Assembly: GCF_963678635.1 (NCBI RefSeq) | Contig: NC_087066.1 | Coordinates: forward strand, 54,016,312 to 54,080,311 | DNA: 64,000 nucleotides | Reading direction: 5' to 3' | From: Symsagittifera roscoffensis | Taxonomy: Eukaryota; Xenacoelomorpha; Acoela; Convolutidae | Shown here: in pieces, positions 49,152 through 58,466 of the stretch | How the letters are laid out: each line of letters begins with the position of its first letter | How positions within the stretch are numbered: the stretch's first letter is position 1 | Notes under the pieces: generated by a model | Told to the model about the DNA's origin: nothing | Seen by the model: only the letters and a program-made list of their open reading frames with translations | Databases searched by the model: none | Program-made: the position numbers and the translations under genes

Positions 49152-51386
49152 TTAGTCGTCGGGGAAAAAACCGTGGGGGAAGATGTCGTGTATTATGTCG
49201 GAGTTAGTTAGTAATTTTGCTAGTATGCGAATGATGTTTTTAGTTTGAAGCAGTGGCCAAAGCAATTGAAGTGCTTTAATGGTTTTTAGTTCTTCAGTGC
49301 CAACTGCAAAATCATAAGGTGTGTTTTGGATGAGATTATATAATTTGTGATTGTATTTAGTGTTGTGGACGAATTCTAATATTGGGATTTCTATAGGTTG
49401 AATAAATTCATGTGGGATAAGGAAGGGTCTGGATTCTTCTGCGTTGAAGGTCTTCGTGATGGGACAAAAAATATACATTTGGGTTATGGGATCATAATTG
49501 CGAAGAATACCGTGAAGGTTAGTATCTTTGATGCAATATGTGAAGTTAAGAAAAAATGGTGAAGTGTACTTAGAGTTAATAAATTGAAAACGGTGGTGTG
49601 GTTGTCTTGATGGAGTGTGTAGATCAAAGTGATTTTGTATGAAGCGATAATATGTATATGTATGGGTTTGTTTAGTGCGTAACATAATATCGTGTGAGCA
49701 GTGCAAATCTCGTTCATGTGGTGCAAGGAAATGAAAGGTTATTTAAAATAATTGAAATTTTTCTTTAAAACTTTCGTAAGCTTGTGTGTCGGTTAGTGCT
49801 TCAGAAATGATGTGATCGAATTTGCGATCAAATATATTGAGTGTAAATACATATGGTGTTTTGATGAAGAATTTTTCTGTGATTTGTGGGCTAGCGAAAC
49901 GGTCATCATCTAAAAATTGGTCTTGGTTAGCTCGGATGATGTTATGATCGTAATATTCTAGCGTGTATTCGTTAGCTCGGGATGCAGTGTGTGTTTTTAG
50001 TGACTTTTTATATCCTATATAAGTAAATTGTCTATGTGTTAGTGGTGTGGTGAGTCGATATAGCATATCTTTATTTCTTTCTATATCGATGTGAGTATTA
50101 GATAAAGGTAGGCAAAGGGGGTTAGTAAAATGATAATATGATGTCCAATGAAGTGTAGGCATTAAAACTTGTTCATCTACAAAACTACGTGTGTCGCTAG
50201 TGTTGTTAGGAGTATTCAAAGTATATTGTGGAAATGAAGGTAGGGTGATTGCTAAAAAATCTTTCGTGTTAGTGTGATTTGGATGATTAATATATTCACG
50301 GGCTGTTCCTGGTTTTGTTGGAAATGGATGGTTCGGGAATTTTCTTTTGAAAGTGCGATAAGCTCTATTTAGTGCTATTTGATGATTCGGTGGATGTGGA
50401 TGATGGTGCTAATGATGCGGTATAAGCTGAAGAGGGTGTAGGGGTAGGTGGGTTTGATGATTCTATTGTGGATGAAATCTGATTTATAGTGGGGTTTTCA
50501 AGGTGGAAGGGTTGTTGTTGTAGGGTGATAAAATTATCTAGTTCCTGGGAGATTTAGGGAGTATCTGGAGAATTGGATGATCGGTCTGAATGAAATGAAG
50601 AGTAGGTTGGGGTGACTTGTGAAGCATAAGAGGGTGTGGAAATGGATGGGAGTGGGTTATTTGGCGGGATTGGTTGAAAAGGGGGTTTTGAAAAAACTGA
50701 GGAGTTGGTTTGAAAATTATTGGATGGAGATGGTTCAGAGTCTGCAAATTCATCAGGGGTTTCAATATTTGGGTTATTAAGTTGTGAAATGGAGTATAAA
50801 ACTGAGATATGTGAGTTAGTGTCTGAATTCATGCCTGATGTTACATTATTGGTTGGGAAATCGGGTGGTGGGAAAGCAAAAAGTGGAATTATTGTAATTG
50901 GAGTGTTGAGGTTGGTTGGGTGGGAATTTGAGCGGTGTAGGGATCCAAGTTGTCGGCTCATCGTGGGCTAAAAAAATTATTATTTTGAGACTGAAAAGCG
51001 GTGGTATGGGGTTGTTCTATAATTTGTTCATATGTATTTTCATCTAGTGAATGGTGTGTCATTATATGTTGAATGGGACTTTGTGATATGGTTGGTCTAA
51101 AATTTGGATTATGTGTTATTGCTAAATTTCGAAAATTTCGTGGGACTAGTGATAATGGATGGTTATGTGGTAGGGGTGGTAACTGTGGTGCTGTAGGCGT
51201 TATGTCTACATTGTTATGTTCTTCGTCGTATGTGTTCTGTCTTGTTGCTATTTTTGTGTTGTATTATTTTATTTGTGCGTCTAAAAGAATTTTGTTTATT
51301 GATGATGAAAAAATTCCAAAAAATCCTGCAAATAGTATGCGTGCTACACTTGCTTGTCTATTTACTTGTGTGTGTATAGCGCATGT
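49152..51386 (-). pseudogene. Second membrane-anchored, Pro/Ser-rich ORF of element 3, broken
   Basis: Pieces in order: a hydrophobic segment near the start (ILFAGFFGIFSSSINKILL, about 51330), one in-frame TAA (51264-51266), a disordered Pro/Asn/Ser/Thr linker (50962-51240 and 50554-50961, joined by an ATGA stop/start overlap), and an open frame from 50408 to 49152 interrupted by one TAA (49743-49745). The C-terminal half contains DEQVLMPTLHWTSYYHF and ESRPFLIPHEFIQP. I do not recognise the C-terminal domain. The plan (anchor, linker, domain) resembles that of 53584-54912. Confidence 0.5.
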
Positions 51387-51389
51387 ATT

Positions 51390-52325
51390 TTAGATTCCTT
51401 TTAAGAGTGAAAAAAGAAATCCTATAAAGTTAAACATTGCGTATAAAATAGTTAATTTTTCTAAGATGTAGTAGGGCCATCCTAGAAAATCGAGAATTTC
51501 ATTTTTTAGTGTAACAAAGCTAAAAATATTTATAGGTGAAATATCTTGTGGTCTGTATTTTTCACCGTTTAGATATATATAGTCTTTAATGTCTTTAAAA
51601 TATCCGCTATAATCTTGTGTATAAATATCTGCAAATCCTGCGGTTTCGGCAAGTTTGCGTAAGTTTTGGTCAATTGATTGTCTTTGTATAGTGTCCATTT
51701 GTGTTAATAATTCTTGGAATTGTTGTGTTCTAATGTGATGTTGGATATCGGATTTTGAATATATTCCAATTGATTGTAGGTCAATATTTGGGTTTCGAGC
51801 AATAGCTCTTATGCTTTCAGGTGAAATTTTTTTGAGTGATTGCATTAATGTGGGATATGGGGTAAGAAGGTAATATTTATCTTCATCAGGGTTCAGTTGA
51901 ACTACATTGTGGCTATTTTTTGATCCACATGGGACTGCGGTATCCCAGAAATAGGTTCGTCTTGAAAGTGTGTCAACGAAATGTACTTTATTCTTATAAA
52001 AGATAGGGATTCTTTTATAGCATCGTTTATCTTCAAAAACATATAGTGGTGATACTTTTTTGGTACAGGTATAAAACCATAAAATGTTTCCTTCGTAGTC
52101 TAAAAAATTTGATCTATTTCCTGATAGTAAATATCCTGCGTAGGGTATTTTTAATACTGCTAGTGCAAGTGATTGTAGGATTTGTGTCCTTTCTAATTCG
52201 CATAATTGGTGAAGTGTTTCTAATTCAGCGAGTGACATTTCTTGAAAAATGCGGCTAATTGTGTAGTCTAATTTCATATCTAGGTGAATATCATAGTGGA
52301 TATTACCGAAATATGTACTATTCAT
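51390..52325 (-). CDS. C-terminal half of chuvirus-like glycoprotein, with membrane anchor
   Basis: 311 codons. Contains the run LCELERTQILQSLALAV, then GYLLSGNRSNFLDYEGNILW, RCYKRIPIFYKNKVHFVD and later a long charged helical part. It ends with a hydrophobic anchor (LEKLTILYAMFNFIGFLFSL). This succession resembles the C-terminal part of chuvirus (Jingchuvirales) class III glycoproteins, which have been captured by animal LTR retroelements. It follows 52373-53596 in another frame, 48 nt apart, so the two are halves of one Env-like protein separated by a frame change. Confidence 0.55.
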   Translation of the reverse strand: MNSTYFGNIHYDIHLDMKLDYTISRIFQEMSLAELETLHQLCELERTQILQSLALAVLKIPYAGYLLSGNRSNFLDYEGNILWFYTCTKKVSPLYVFEDKRCYKRIPIFYKNKVHFVDTLSRRTYFWDTAVPCGSKNSHNVVQLNPDEDKYYLLTPYPTLMQSLKKISPESIRAIARNPNIDLQSIGIYSKSDIQHHIRTQQFQELLTQMDTIQRQSIDQNLRKLAETAGFADIYTQDYSGYFKDIKDYIYLNGEKYRPQDISPINIFSFVTLKNEILDFLGWPYYILEKLTILYAMFNFIGFLFSLLKGI

Positions 52326-52353
52326 TAGTGATAGTTCTTGTAAACGTGTGCTT

Positions 52354-52398
52354 CATGGGGTTTTAGATGTTTTCAAGTGTCATGGGGTTTTAGATGTC
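52354..52398 (-). repeat. Tandem duplication at the glycoprotein break
   Basis: An 18-nt block TCATGGGGTTTTAGATGT occurs at 52354-52371 and 52381-52398 (period 27). The stop ending the upstream glycoprotein ORF lies between the copies. Confidence 0.85.
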
Positions 52399-53596
52399 CA
52401 CCAGGTTGACTTTTACTAGTTTGAAAATGAACTGGTATATATGATGTTCCGTCGTTTATAGGGTGACTTGTGGCGTATGGGTCGATTTTTACTTTTCCAG
52501 TGGTCATGTCGAATCCTTTTTCGTATTCGACTAATATCTCGGAGTATTGTGTTTTGTGAAGTGGATTTCTGTATTTTAATGCAAGTTCTGTTTCTTGATA
52601 TATTTGAAAACGTGACAATTTATTTTCTATATTGTGTATGTTTCTAAAATTAGAACTTTGTTTTCGTGATGGATGGACTTGTTCATATGGAATTGATTGT
52701 ATAAAAAATTTTTCGTGAAATTTTATCATACGGGCGTGTATTTTTGCTACTTGAAATGTTGTACATGTGTCTTCGGGGAACCAAACAATTGTTGCTTGTG
52801 TTCGTGTTGTAGGGTCACAATAGCCTTGATCGTTTTTACAAGGTAATCTAATTCCTTGATAGATCATGGTGTTGTCAGATAAATCGCGTGTGAGTTGTAT
52901 TTTTTCGAGTTGTATTTTCCAATCGAAAAACATTATTTCTTGATATCCTTTATTTTTCGTGTCTGCTTTGCAGTTTGATGGGTTATTTATACCAATATGT
53001 GGTATCCAGTGTTTATCGTGTATGTCATAAGTTAATGTTCCGTGTGCGCCGTTGTATGGGTATTTTTCATCTAATTTTATATGTCCTTGATATCTTTCAA
53101 GTTCTGCTTGATGTACAGAACCTGCAAAAACTTGGAAATATACTAATTTTCTATCTGTGTTTTTATTTCTTGTGATGTTTAGTCTTAGTAACTCGTTTTT
53201 ACAATCTTCGGGATTGAGATGTAAAAGTCGTTCGAAATTACTCTGGTAGAATAATTCGTGGTCAAGTCGGTTTTTATTTCCAGTTGAGACTTGTGAACAA
53301 TGTACTTTCTTTTCAGAAAATGTTGCTGTAAATTTATATCCTATGACTGTTGTTGCTCGGGCTTTTGAATAAAGTGTCGCTATTACATTTGTTGTTTCTA
53401 TAGCTTGTGGTTCTGTTTCGCATTGTGATACTTGATTTATTGCATATTTGTGTAGTGTTTTTTGTTCGTTTTCTTCACAATCGTAATGTGTTACTAATAA
53501 ATCTTGGGGTCCTGTGCGGGGGGAAGGGTTTATGTTTTTATTGGAGGTTACTAGAAATAGGAGTTGGAGAAAAATTAAAATTTTTAGAATATACAT
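52373..53596 (-). CDS. N-terminal half of chuvirus-like glycoprotein (Env-like)
   Basis: 407 codons starting with a signal peptide (MYILKILIFLQLLFLVTS). Regularly spaced cysteines occur in YDCEENEQ, VSQCETEP, KVHCSQVS, EDCKNELL, NPSNCKAD and the pair IRLPCKNDQGYCD followed by VWFPEDTCTTF. There are several N-glycosylation sequons. The Cys pattern and the W/G-C block resemble the ectodomain of chuvirus-type glycoproteins. It begins 13 nt inside the end of 53584-54912. A TGA created by a small tandem duplication ends it, so the protein is cut before its anchor. Confidence 0.55.
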   Translation of the reverse strand: MYILKILIFLQLLFLVTSNKNINPSPRTGPQDLLVTHYDCEENEQKTLHKYAINQVSQCETEPQAIETTNVIATLYSKARATTVIGYKFTATFSEKKVHCSQVSTGNKNRLDHELFYQSNFERLLHLNPEDCKNELLRLNITRNKNTDRKLVYFQVFAGSVHQAELERYQGHIKLDEKYPYNGAHGTLTYDIHDKHWIPHIGINNPSNCKADTKNKGYQEIMFFDWKIQLEKIQLTRDLSDNTMIYQGIRLPCKNDQGYCDPTTRTQATIVWFPEDTCTTFQVAKIHARMIKFHEKFFIQSIPYEQVHPSRKQSSNFRNIHNIENKLSRFQIYQETELALKYRNPLHKTQYSEILVEYEKGFDMTTGKVKIDPYATSHPINDGTSYIPVHFQTSKSQPGGHLKPHDT

Positions 53597-54912
53597 GTGT
53601 ATGACAATCCTGAGTATGGGTTATAAAATGTGATGTTACCAATTGTCTTTTTGGTATATCTGTCGTATTTGTATATCACTTCAGTTGTTATAAATGGTGG
53701 TGGTAGGGATTGAGCTGTTATATTTGGTGGGTTTAATGGATAGGGATGTTGAGTAATGTTGTTTAATTTAACCGTGATTTCAAATTTTAATTGTAGACTA
53801 TTTTGTTGGAGTATTTGGATGTTATGATCACGAATGTCTTCGTGGATGTCTTGTCTATATTGTAGTCTATTTAGTGCCCAGTTGTGGAGTCGGTTACTTT
53901 CTGGGTGCTGTCCAAATAATGGTGGAGGTGCTGTGAATGTATTCCAGTCTAGTCTTATACGAATATTTGTTGATGATTGTTCTCGATATCTAGCGTCGAG
54001 GTTATTTGGGAAATTTAAGTTAAAAGGCGGTGGTGAAATCTGGCTTATTGATGGTGTTGATGGTAGTGATAATGTTTCTGGTAGTGATGAGGATGTTGTT
54101 GTATCCGTAGAAATTTCTATTGGATCATTGATTAAATTTGGTTCACCTTGTGTGAATGAATGTGTTGTCCAATATGGTAGTCGTGATGTTTGGTTTGTGG
54201 GGTTAAAAGGGTTTTCACAAATTTGTTCAGATGTTGGTGTTAAACCTAAGTAATCTGAGGGTAGGCTTGAGGTGCTACGTTGTGAAAGAAGCGTAGGGGT
54301 TTCTGGTAATATGCCAATGGGGTTTTCTGGAGTACTTTGTGATGGGGATTGAGGTATATCAAAATGAACTCGGGGAGTTTGAAAATTTCTGTTTCGTCGA
54401 GGATGTATAATTTGCCTATTTATTTCGACTGTATTTTGGTTTTGACTAGGATTTCGTATTCTACTTAATTCTTGTGGTAGTGTTGGGTATAAGTTATATG
54501 TTGGTTCGCTTAGAGGTGCTTGTCGTTGAACTGGTTCTAGTGGTTCAGATAAGCGAGCGTGTCGTTCTTCAAAGGTATATGGGTTATCTTGAAAGGAAAT
54601 TCGTGTGGATGTTTGGGGGTTTTGGGTAGTTGAAGATGGTGTTGGGTTATCTTGGGATGATGTCGGTGAAGACTGACTGAGTGATTGTTGGTTAGCAATA
54701 TTTGATGGTTTTTTATTTATTCTTTTAGGGGAAAAATTTATGTTTATTATAGTATTCTTCTTGGAAAGAATTAGGAGGATTGTTGCTAGGGCGAATGTAA
54801 TGATTGCTTTCTTTATACATTTGCATATTGTCAAGATGAGGGATGATAGAAATGTTATAAAAATTACAATTAGTAAAAAAATATCTGTTCTACTAAAAAT
54901 GGTTCGTATCAT
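53584..54912 (-). CDS. Membrane-anchored Pro/Ser-rich protein of unknown function, element 3
   Basis: 442 codons between integrase and the glycoprotein. Two hydrophobic segments at the N-terminus (about 10-30 and 36-50), then about 260 disordered residues rich in Pro, Ser, Thr, Asn and Gln, then a C-terminal 110-residue domain with IRLDWNTFTAPPPLFG and EVIYKYDRYTKKTIGNITFY. I do not recognise it. The topology (short anchor, long linker, small domain) could suit a particle-surface or matrix-like accessory protein; that is inference. Confidence 0.6.
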   Translation of the reverse strand: MIRTIFSRTDIFLLIVIFITFLSSLILTICKCIKKAIITFALATILLILSKKNTIININFSPKRINKKPSNIANQQSLSQSSPTSSQDNPTPSSTTQNPQTSTRISFQDNPYTFEERHARLSEPLEPVQRQAPLSEPTYNLYPTLPQELSRIRNPSQNQNTVEINRQIIHPRRNRNFQTPRVHFDIPQSPSQSTPENPIGILPETPTLLSQRSTSSLPSDYLGLTPTSEQICENPFNPTNQTSRLPYWTTHSFTQGEPNLINDPIEISTDTTTSSSLPETLSLPSTPSISQISPPPFNLNFPNNLDARYREQSSTNIRIRLDWNTFTAPPPLFGQHPESNRLHNWALNRLQYRQDIHEDIRDHNIQILQQNSLQLKFEITVKLNNITQHPYPLNPPNITAQSLPPPFITTEVIYKYDRYTKKTIGNITFYNPYSGLSYTCIF

Positions 54913-55706
54913 TTAGATAAGTTTTGTGAATCGCACCTGAAGATATAGTCAATAGCTTTCGAAAGCTGGAGGTATAGAAAATTTAAAAAATATTGCAAAA
55001 AATGATTAAGATTATTACAAAAGATTCAAAGGTATCAAAAAGAAATATGATTAAAAGTTTAAATATCGTTAAAAAGTTTATGATAATGTTAAGAATTATG
55101 TTGACTGGTCGAGAGAAGAGCATTCAAGAAATGGCTTCTCGATCGAATATTTTTTGTTGTTTGAGGCAATTTTCAAGTGTGGTCGAATTATTTATTGGTT
55201 TTTTGACAAGTGGGTTGAGTTTTGTGAAAAATTGTTGGGGGCGAATTTTATGGTGATCGGGAGGTCTTCTTTGTCTTTATTTTTATTTGTCAAGTGATCT
55301 GGGGTATTTTTGAGATTTTTATACTTTAGGCTAATTAAAATGGTCGTTCTTTTACTTTAGGCTAATTTAACATATTTGTTTGGGGGTATTTGAGATCGGA
55401 GTTGGGGAAATATTGTTGATCTTTGGGTTATTAGATAAGGGAGGGTTATGATATTATGGTGATATTTATTTTAGTTGTCAAGTTGGAGTGGTTTGCTTAT
55501 TTTTGACCTGGAGGTCGCAAAGTTATAGTTATAGATATGCCTGGAGTTTAATTTCGTTCGTCTAGTTGGTTTGTGTTATAGTTAGAGAAGGTGACGGATT
55601 GGATGAATCCTATTGGCTAATTTTGAACAAGAATCGTTGCTTGTTGTTATTTTGAAAAATGAAAGTTCAAAATATTTCAGAGGTGCAAAAATTATTAAAT
55701 ATAAAA
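54913..55706. other. Non-coding stretch between integrase and the membrane ORF
   Basis: No conserved frame. Holds a short direct repeat ACTTTAGGCTAATT at about 55323 and 55354. May contain the acceptor for a spliced env RNA. Confidence 0.4.
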
Positions 55707-56099
55707 TTAAAGCTGTTTTTGAAATTCGACTTTCTTTAATATTTTAGATTGTGGAATGAATGTTTTATAGTTTTTACGTGGTTGATTTCTAAGTCGTGAT
55801 GACTCTCTATGTTCTGATTTGTCGATTTGTTCTTGGGGTATTATTTTTTCTGTCAATTTTCTATTTTTTCTTTCTTTTTGAGGTATATTTTGATCTAGCT
55901 TTTTTGTATTGTTTTTCGTTATAGTTGATTTTTTATTTTGGTTCTCGAGATGAATGTCATGTTGTTCCTTTGTTTTATTCTCCGTATGTGGGTTATTTTG
56001 AATAACTTTTAAACCTGTGAACGAATATAATTGAGTTAGTTCGCGTAGTGCGTATTCTTTTGGGTAATAAGGTAATAGGTTGTTTCGATGTTGAACAAT
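55707..56099 (-). pseudogene. Integrase C-terminal tail of element 3, beyond an in-frame stop
   Basis: The integrase frame continues past the TAA (56100-56102) for 131 codons to the TAA at 55707-55709. It starts with IVQHRNNLLPYYPKEYALRE, which completes the usual end of the GPY/F-type domain, and then a very basic Lys/Gln/Asn-rich tail. Confidence 0.7.
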
Positions 56100-57230
56100 T
56101 TATTTTTTGCCTGAGTCGGTGATTTTATATGTGACATCAGTGGGTTTGGCAATTATTTGGTATGGTCCTTTACGAAGGGGTTGTAATTTTTTAGAGATTC
56201 CTTTTTGAGTGTTAAAATTAGGTATTAAAACAAATGTTCCAATTTTTAAATCGGAGGCTGGTGTAAAGCGTGAATTTATTTGTTCATTAATGTTTTGTCT
56301 TTGTAACAACTTTTTTGTTACTTTTTTGTAAATTTCATTGTGTTTTTTATCTCTGTTTAAAATCCATTCGGTGTGTGTACTGGAGGCTAATTTAAGAATT
56401 TGTGGGTGATGAAAATGATCTTCATCGTGTGTATGTAAAGGTAAGTTATAACAAATTGAGTCTTTATTCGGTTGACAATAACTTTGTGCATTTTTATGAG
56501 AGTTTGCTGTAAACATAATTGGTTTGCGTGGCTTTTGATTAAAAACCATTTCATATGGTGACATTCCTAGAGTTGTCGTGATTTGTGAATTATATGCTAA
56601 GGGAAATAGTTTTACATCTGCTGACCATTCGGTGTATCTAGTATCATTTCCATTGATGATACATCTAAGATATTCTTGTAGTGAACGGTTCATACCTTCG
56701 ACTAAGCCGTTTGTCCAAGGTGCGTGAGATGTACGTGGTTTGTCTTTGATGTTATAAAAATGACATAGTGTGATGATTTCATTATTTATGAATTGTGTAC
56801 CGTTGTCTGTAACTAAAATTTCTGGTAGTCCGAATTTGGCTATCCAGTGTTCATAGAGTGTTGTGTAAGCGTAATAAGCGTTACAACGTGGTACTGGGTT
56901 AAGTGCTACATAATGTGTAAACGCGTCAACAATTACCATAATATAGGAGTTTCCTTCGGATGAGGGTGAAATTGGTCCTTTTGTATCAAATGAAATACGG
57001 TGGTTAAAATACAAACTTTGTCTTTTAAAATCTTGTTTTTGTGCTATTTGTTTTTGATTTGGATAAGGTTTATTTAGCTGACATACTATACAATCATTGC
57101 ATAGTACTTTTATCCAATTTGGTGCATTTGGAAAATAAAAGTTTTGTATGAAATTTGAATATGTTTTCTCTGATCCAGAGTGTCCTTTAATGTTTTGTGT
57201 ATGTGAAATGTTAAAAGCTATAAGAATCAT
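56100..57230 (-). CDS. int: Integrase of element 3
   Basis: 376 codons. Finger remnant GHSGSEKTYSNFIQNF ... CNDCIVCQLNKP; core Asp in RISFDTKGPI, Asp in LVTDNGTQF, Glu in NGLVEGMNRSL. A C-terminal region with LQPLRKGPYQIIAKPTDVTY is the GPY/F module. The frame is the same as the RNase H ORF above (stop TAA 57273-57275 and 14 codons between) and continues after TAA 56100-56102. Confidence 0.85.
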   Translation of the reverse strand: MILIAFNISHTQNIKGHSGSEKTYSNFIQNFYFPNAPNWIKVLCNDCIVCQLNKPYPNQKQIAQKQDFKRQSLYFNHRISFDTKGPISPSSEGNSYIMVIVDAFTHYVALNPVPRCNAYYAYTTLYEHWIAKFGLPEILVTDNGTQFINNEIITLCHFYNIKDKPRTSHAPWTNGLVEGMNRSLQEYLRCIINGNDTRYTEWSADVKLFPLAYNSQITTTLGMSPYEMVFNQKPRKPIMFTANSHKNAQSYCQPNKDSICYNLPLHTHDEDHFHHPQILKLASSTHTEWILNRDKKHNEIYKKVTKKLLQRQNINEQINSRFTPASDLKIGTFVLIPNFNTQKGISKKLQPLRKGPYQIIAKPTDVTYKITDSGKK

Positions 57231-57272
57231 ACTTAGAGGGAGACAGGGAACTGTATATTCATTTAATTTGTA

Positions 57273-58448
57273 TTATAGAAGGTCTGTGTTTTCGTTAATT
57301 GTTGTATTATTAAATTTTCGAAAATATCGGAGGAGTGTTTTATTTCCTAAAATAGTTGTATCTGCCTTGACGGGTTTAGTTTTATATTTGTGCCATGATT
57401 TTAGTTGTCTAATTACTGGGTCAAGATTTTGATATTGTTTCAAAGTATTAATTGTAACTTTATTTGTTGGGGGGAGAAAAATGTTTTCAATTTCTAATTT
57501 AGATAAAGGAATTGTATCAAGTGGGTCATGGAGGTCAAAAACTTGATTTATTGTGTATTTTGAATCGTTTGTTTGTGGTCCTGATAAATTTATTTTATCA
57601 GTTAGATTTTCTTTTTCAATTAATGGAAAAAGGTCTTTTTTATGCGGGTGTTGTTTTACTCTTTTTTGTTGGGTGTTATTTTTTATCCATTGTGGAATTG
57701 GTTTGAAAGTTGATGTTCCAAGTAGATCAACTTCGTAGTGGTTATTTTGGCAATCTAAATAAAGTGGGAAGTGTTGTAGATTGTTTATCTGTGATTGTTC
57801 AACGTCAGTTTTTACTGCATATTTGCATTCTAGTCGGGGTGATGTTTCGTTTTCTGCAAGGTAGAATTTTATATTTTTGGGTATTTCAACTGTAGTTTTA
57901 CGTGTAAGTAATTCAGGTGGTGTATTTCGAATTAAAGTGTCTGGTAATGCAAGATTCTTTCCTGCTGTCCAAACTATATGTAAGTTTGGGAATTTCATTA
58001 GAATTAGTTGAAACCTATAAACTCGGTGATTTGGATTGGATTTTTGTGTAAAGAGAAAGATGATTGGTTTGTGATCTGTAAATAGAACTGTTGGATGTTT
58101 TGATCCAAGTATCAGAAATTCATATTCTGTTAGTGTATATATTATGGCTGTACATTCTTTCATTAGAGTTGAGAGTCGTAGCTCTGCTTGAGTGAATAGT
58201 CGAGAATTTGCTGATATAAGGTTCATTTTGTTTGTACCATTGTGTGATTGTAATAATGCTGCGCCGATGCCAAAATTCGAAGCATCGCACATTGCATAGA
58301 ATGGTTGATTTGGATCTGGAATTGTATTCGAAATTTGTTCAGTTAAGAGTTTTTTAATTTCTTCAAATCGTGCTTGATGTTCTGTGTTCCATTCAAAATT
58401 ATTTTGTTGTCTAAGTATATTATAGAATGGTCTTAGGTATAATTGCAT
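57273..58448 (-). CDS. RNase H and connection to integrase, element 3
   Basis: 391 codons in the pol frame. RNase H: FYAMCDASNFGIGAALL, Glu in LMKECTAIIY, Asp in VLFTDHKPI and the closing ALPDTL. A 200-residue connection of low complexity follows with a repeat of Lys/Asn, ending before integrase. Separated from RT by one TAA (58467-58469) and from integrase by another (57273-57275). Confidence 0.82.
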   Translation of the reverse strand: MQLYLRPFYNILRQQNNFEWNTEHQARFEEIKKLLTEQISNTIPDPNQPFYAMCDASNFGIGAALLQSHNGTNKMNLISANSRLFTQAELRLSTLMKECTAIIYTLTEYEFLILGSKHPTVLFTDHKPIIFLFTQKSNPNHRVYRFQLILMKFPNLHIVWTAGKNLALPDTLIRNTPPELLTRKTTVEIPKNIKFYLAENETSPRLECKYAVKTDVEQSQINNLQHFPLYLDCQNNHYEVDLLGTSTFKPIPQWIKNNTQQKRVKQHPHKKDLFPLIEKENLTDKINLSGPQTNDSKYTINQVFDLHDPLDTIPLSKLEIENIFLPPTNKVTINTLKQYQNLDPVIRQLKSWHKYKTKPVKADTTILGNKTLLRYFRKFNNTTINENTDLL

Positions 58449-58466
58449 TTTATAGACATATTTGCT

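Noticed and set aside
49152-50408. Macro domain in the last ORF of element 3
   Set aside because: I looked for the NxVN/GxxxA and GGV patterns seen in elements 1 and 2 and did not find them.
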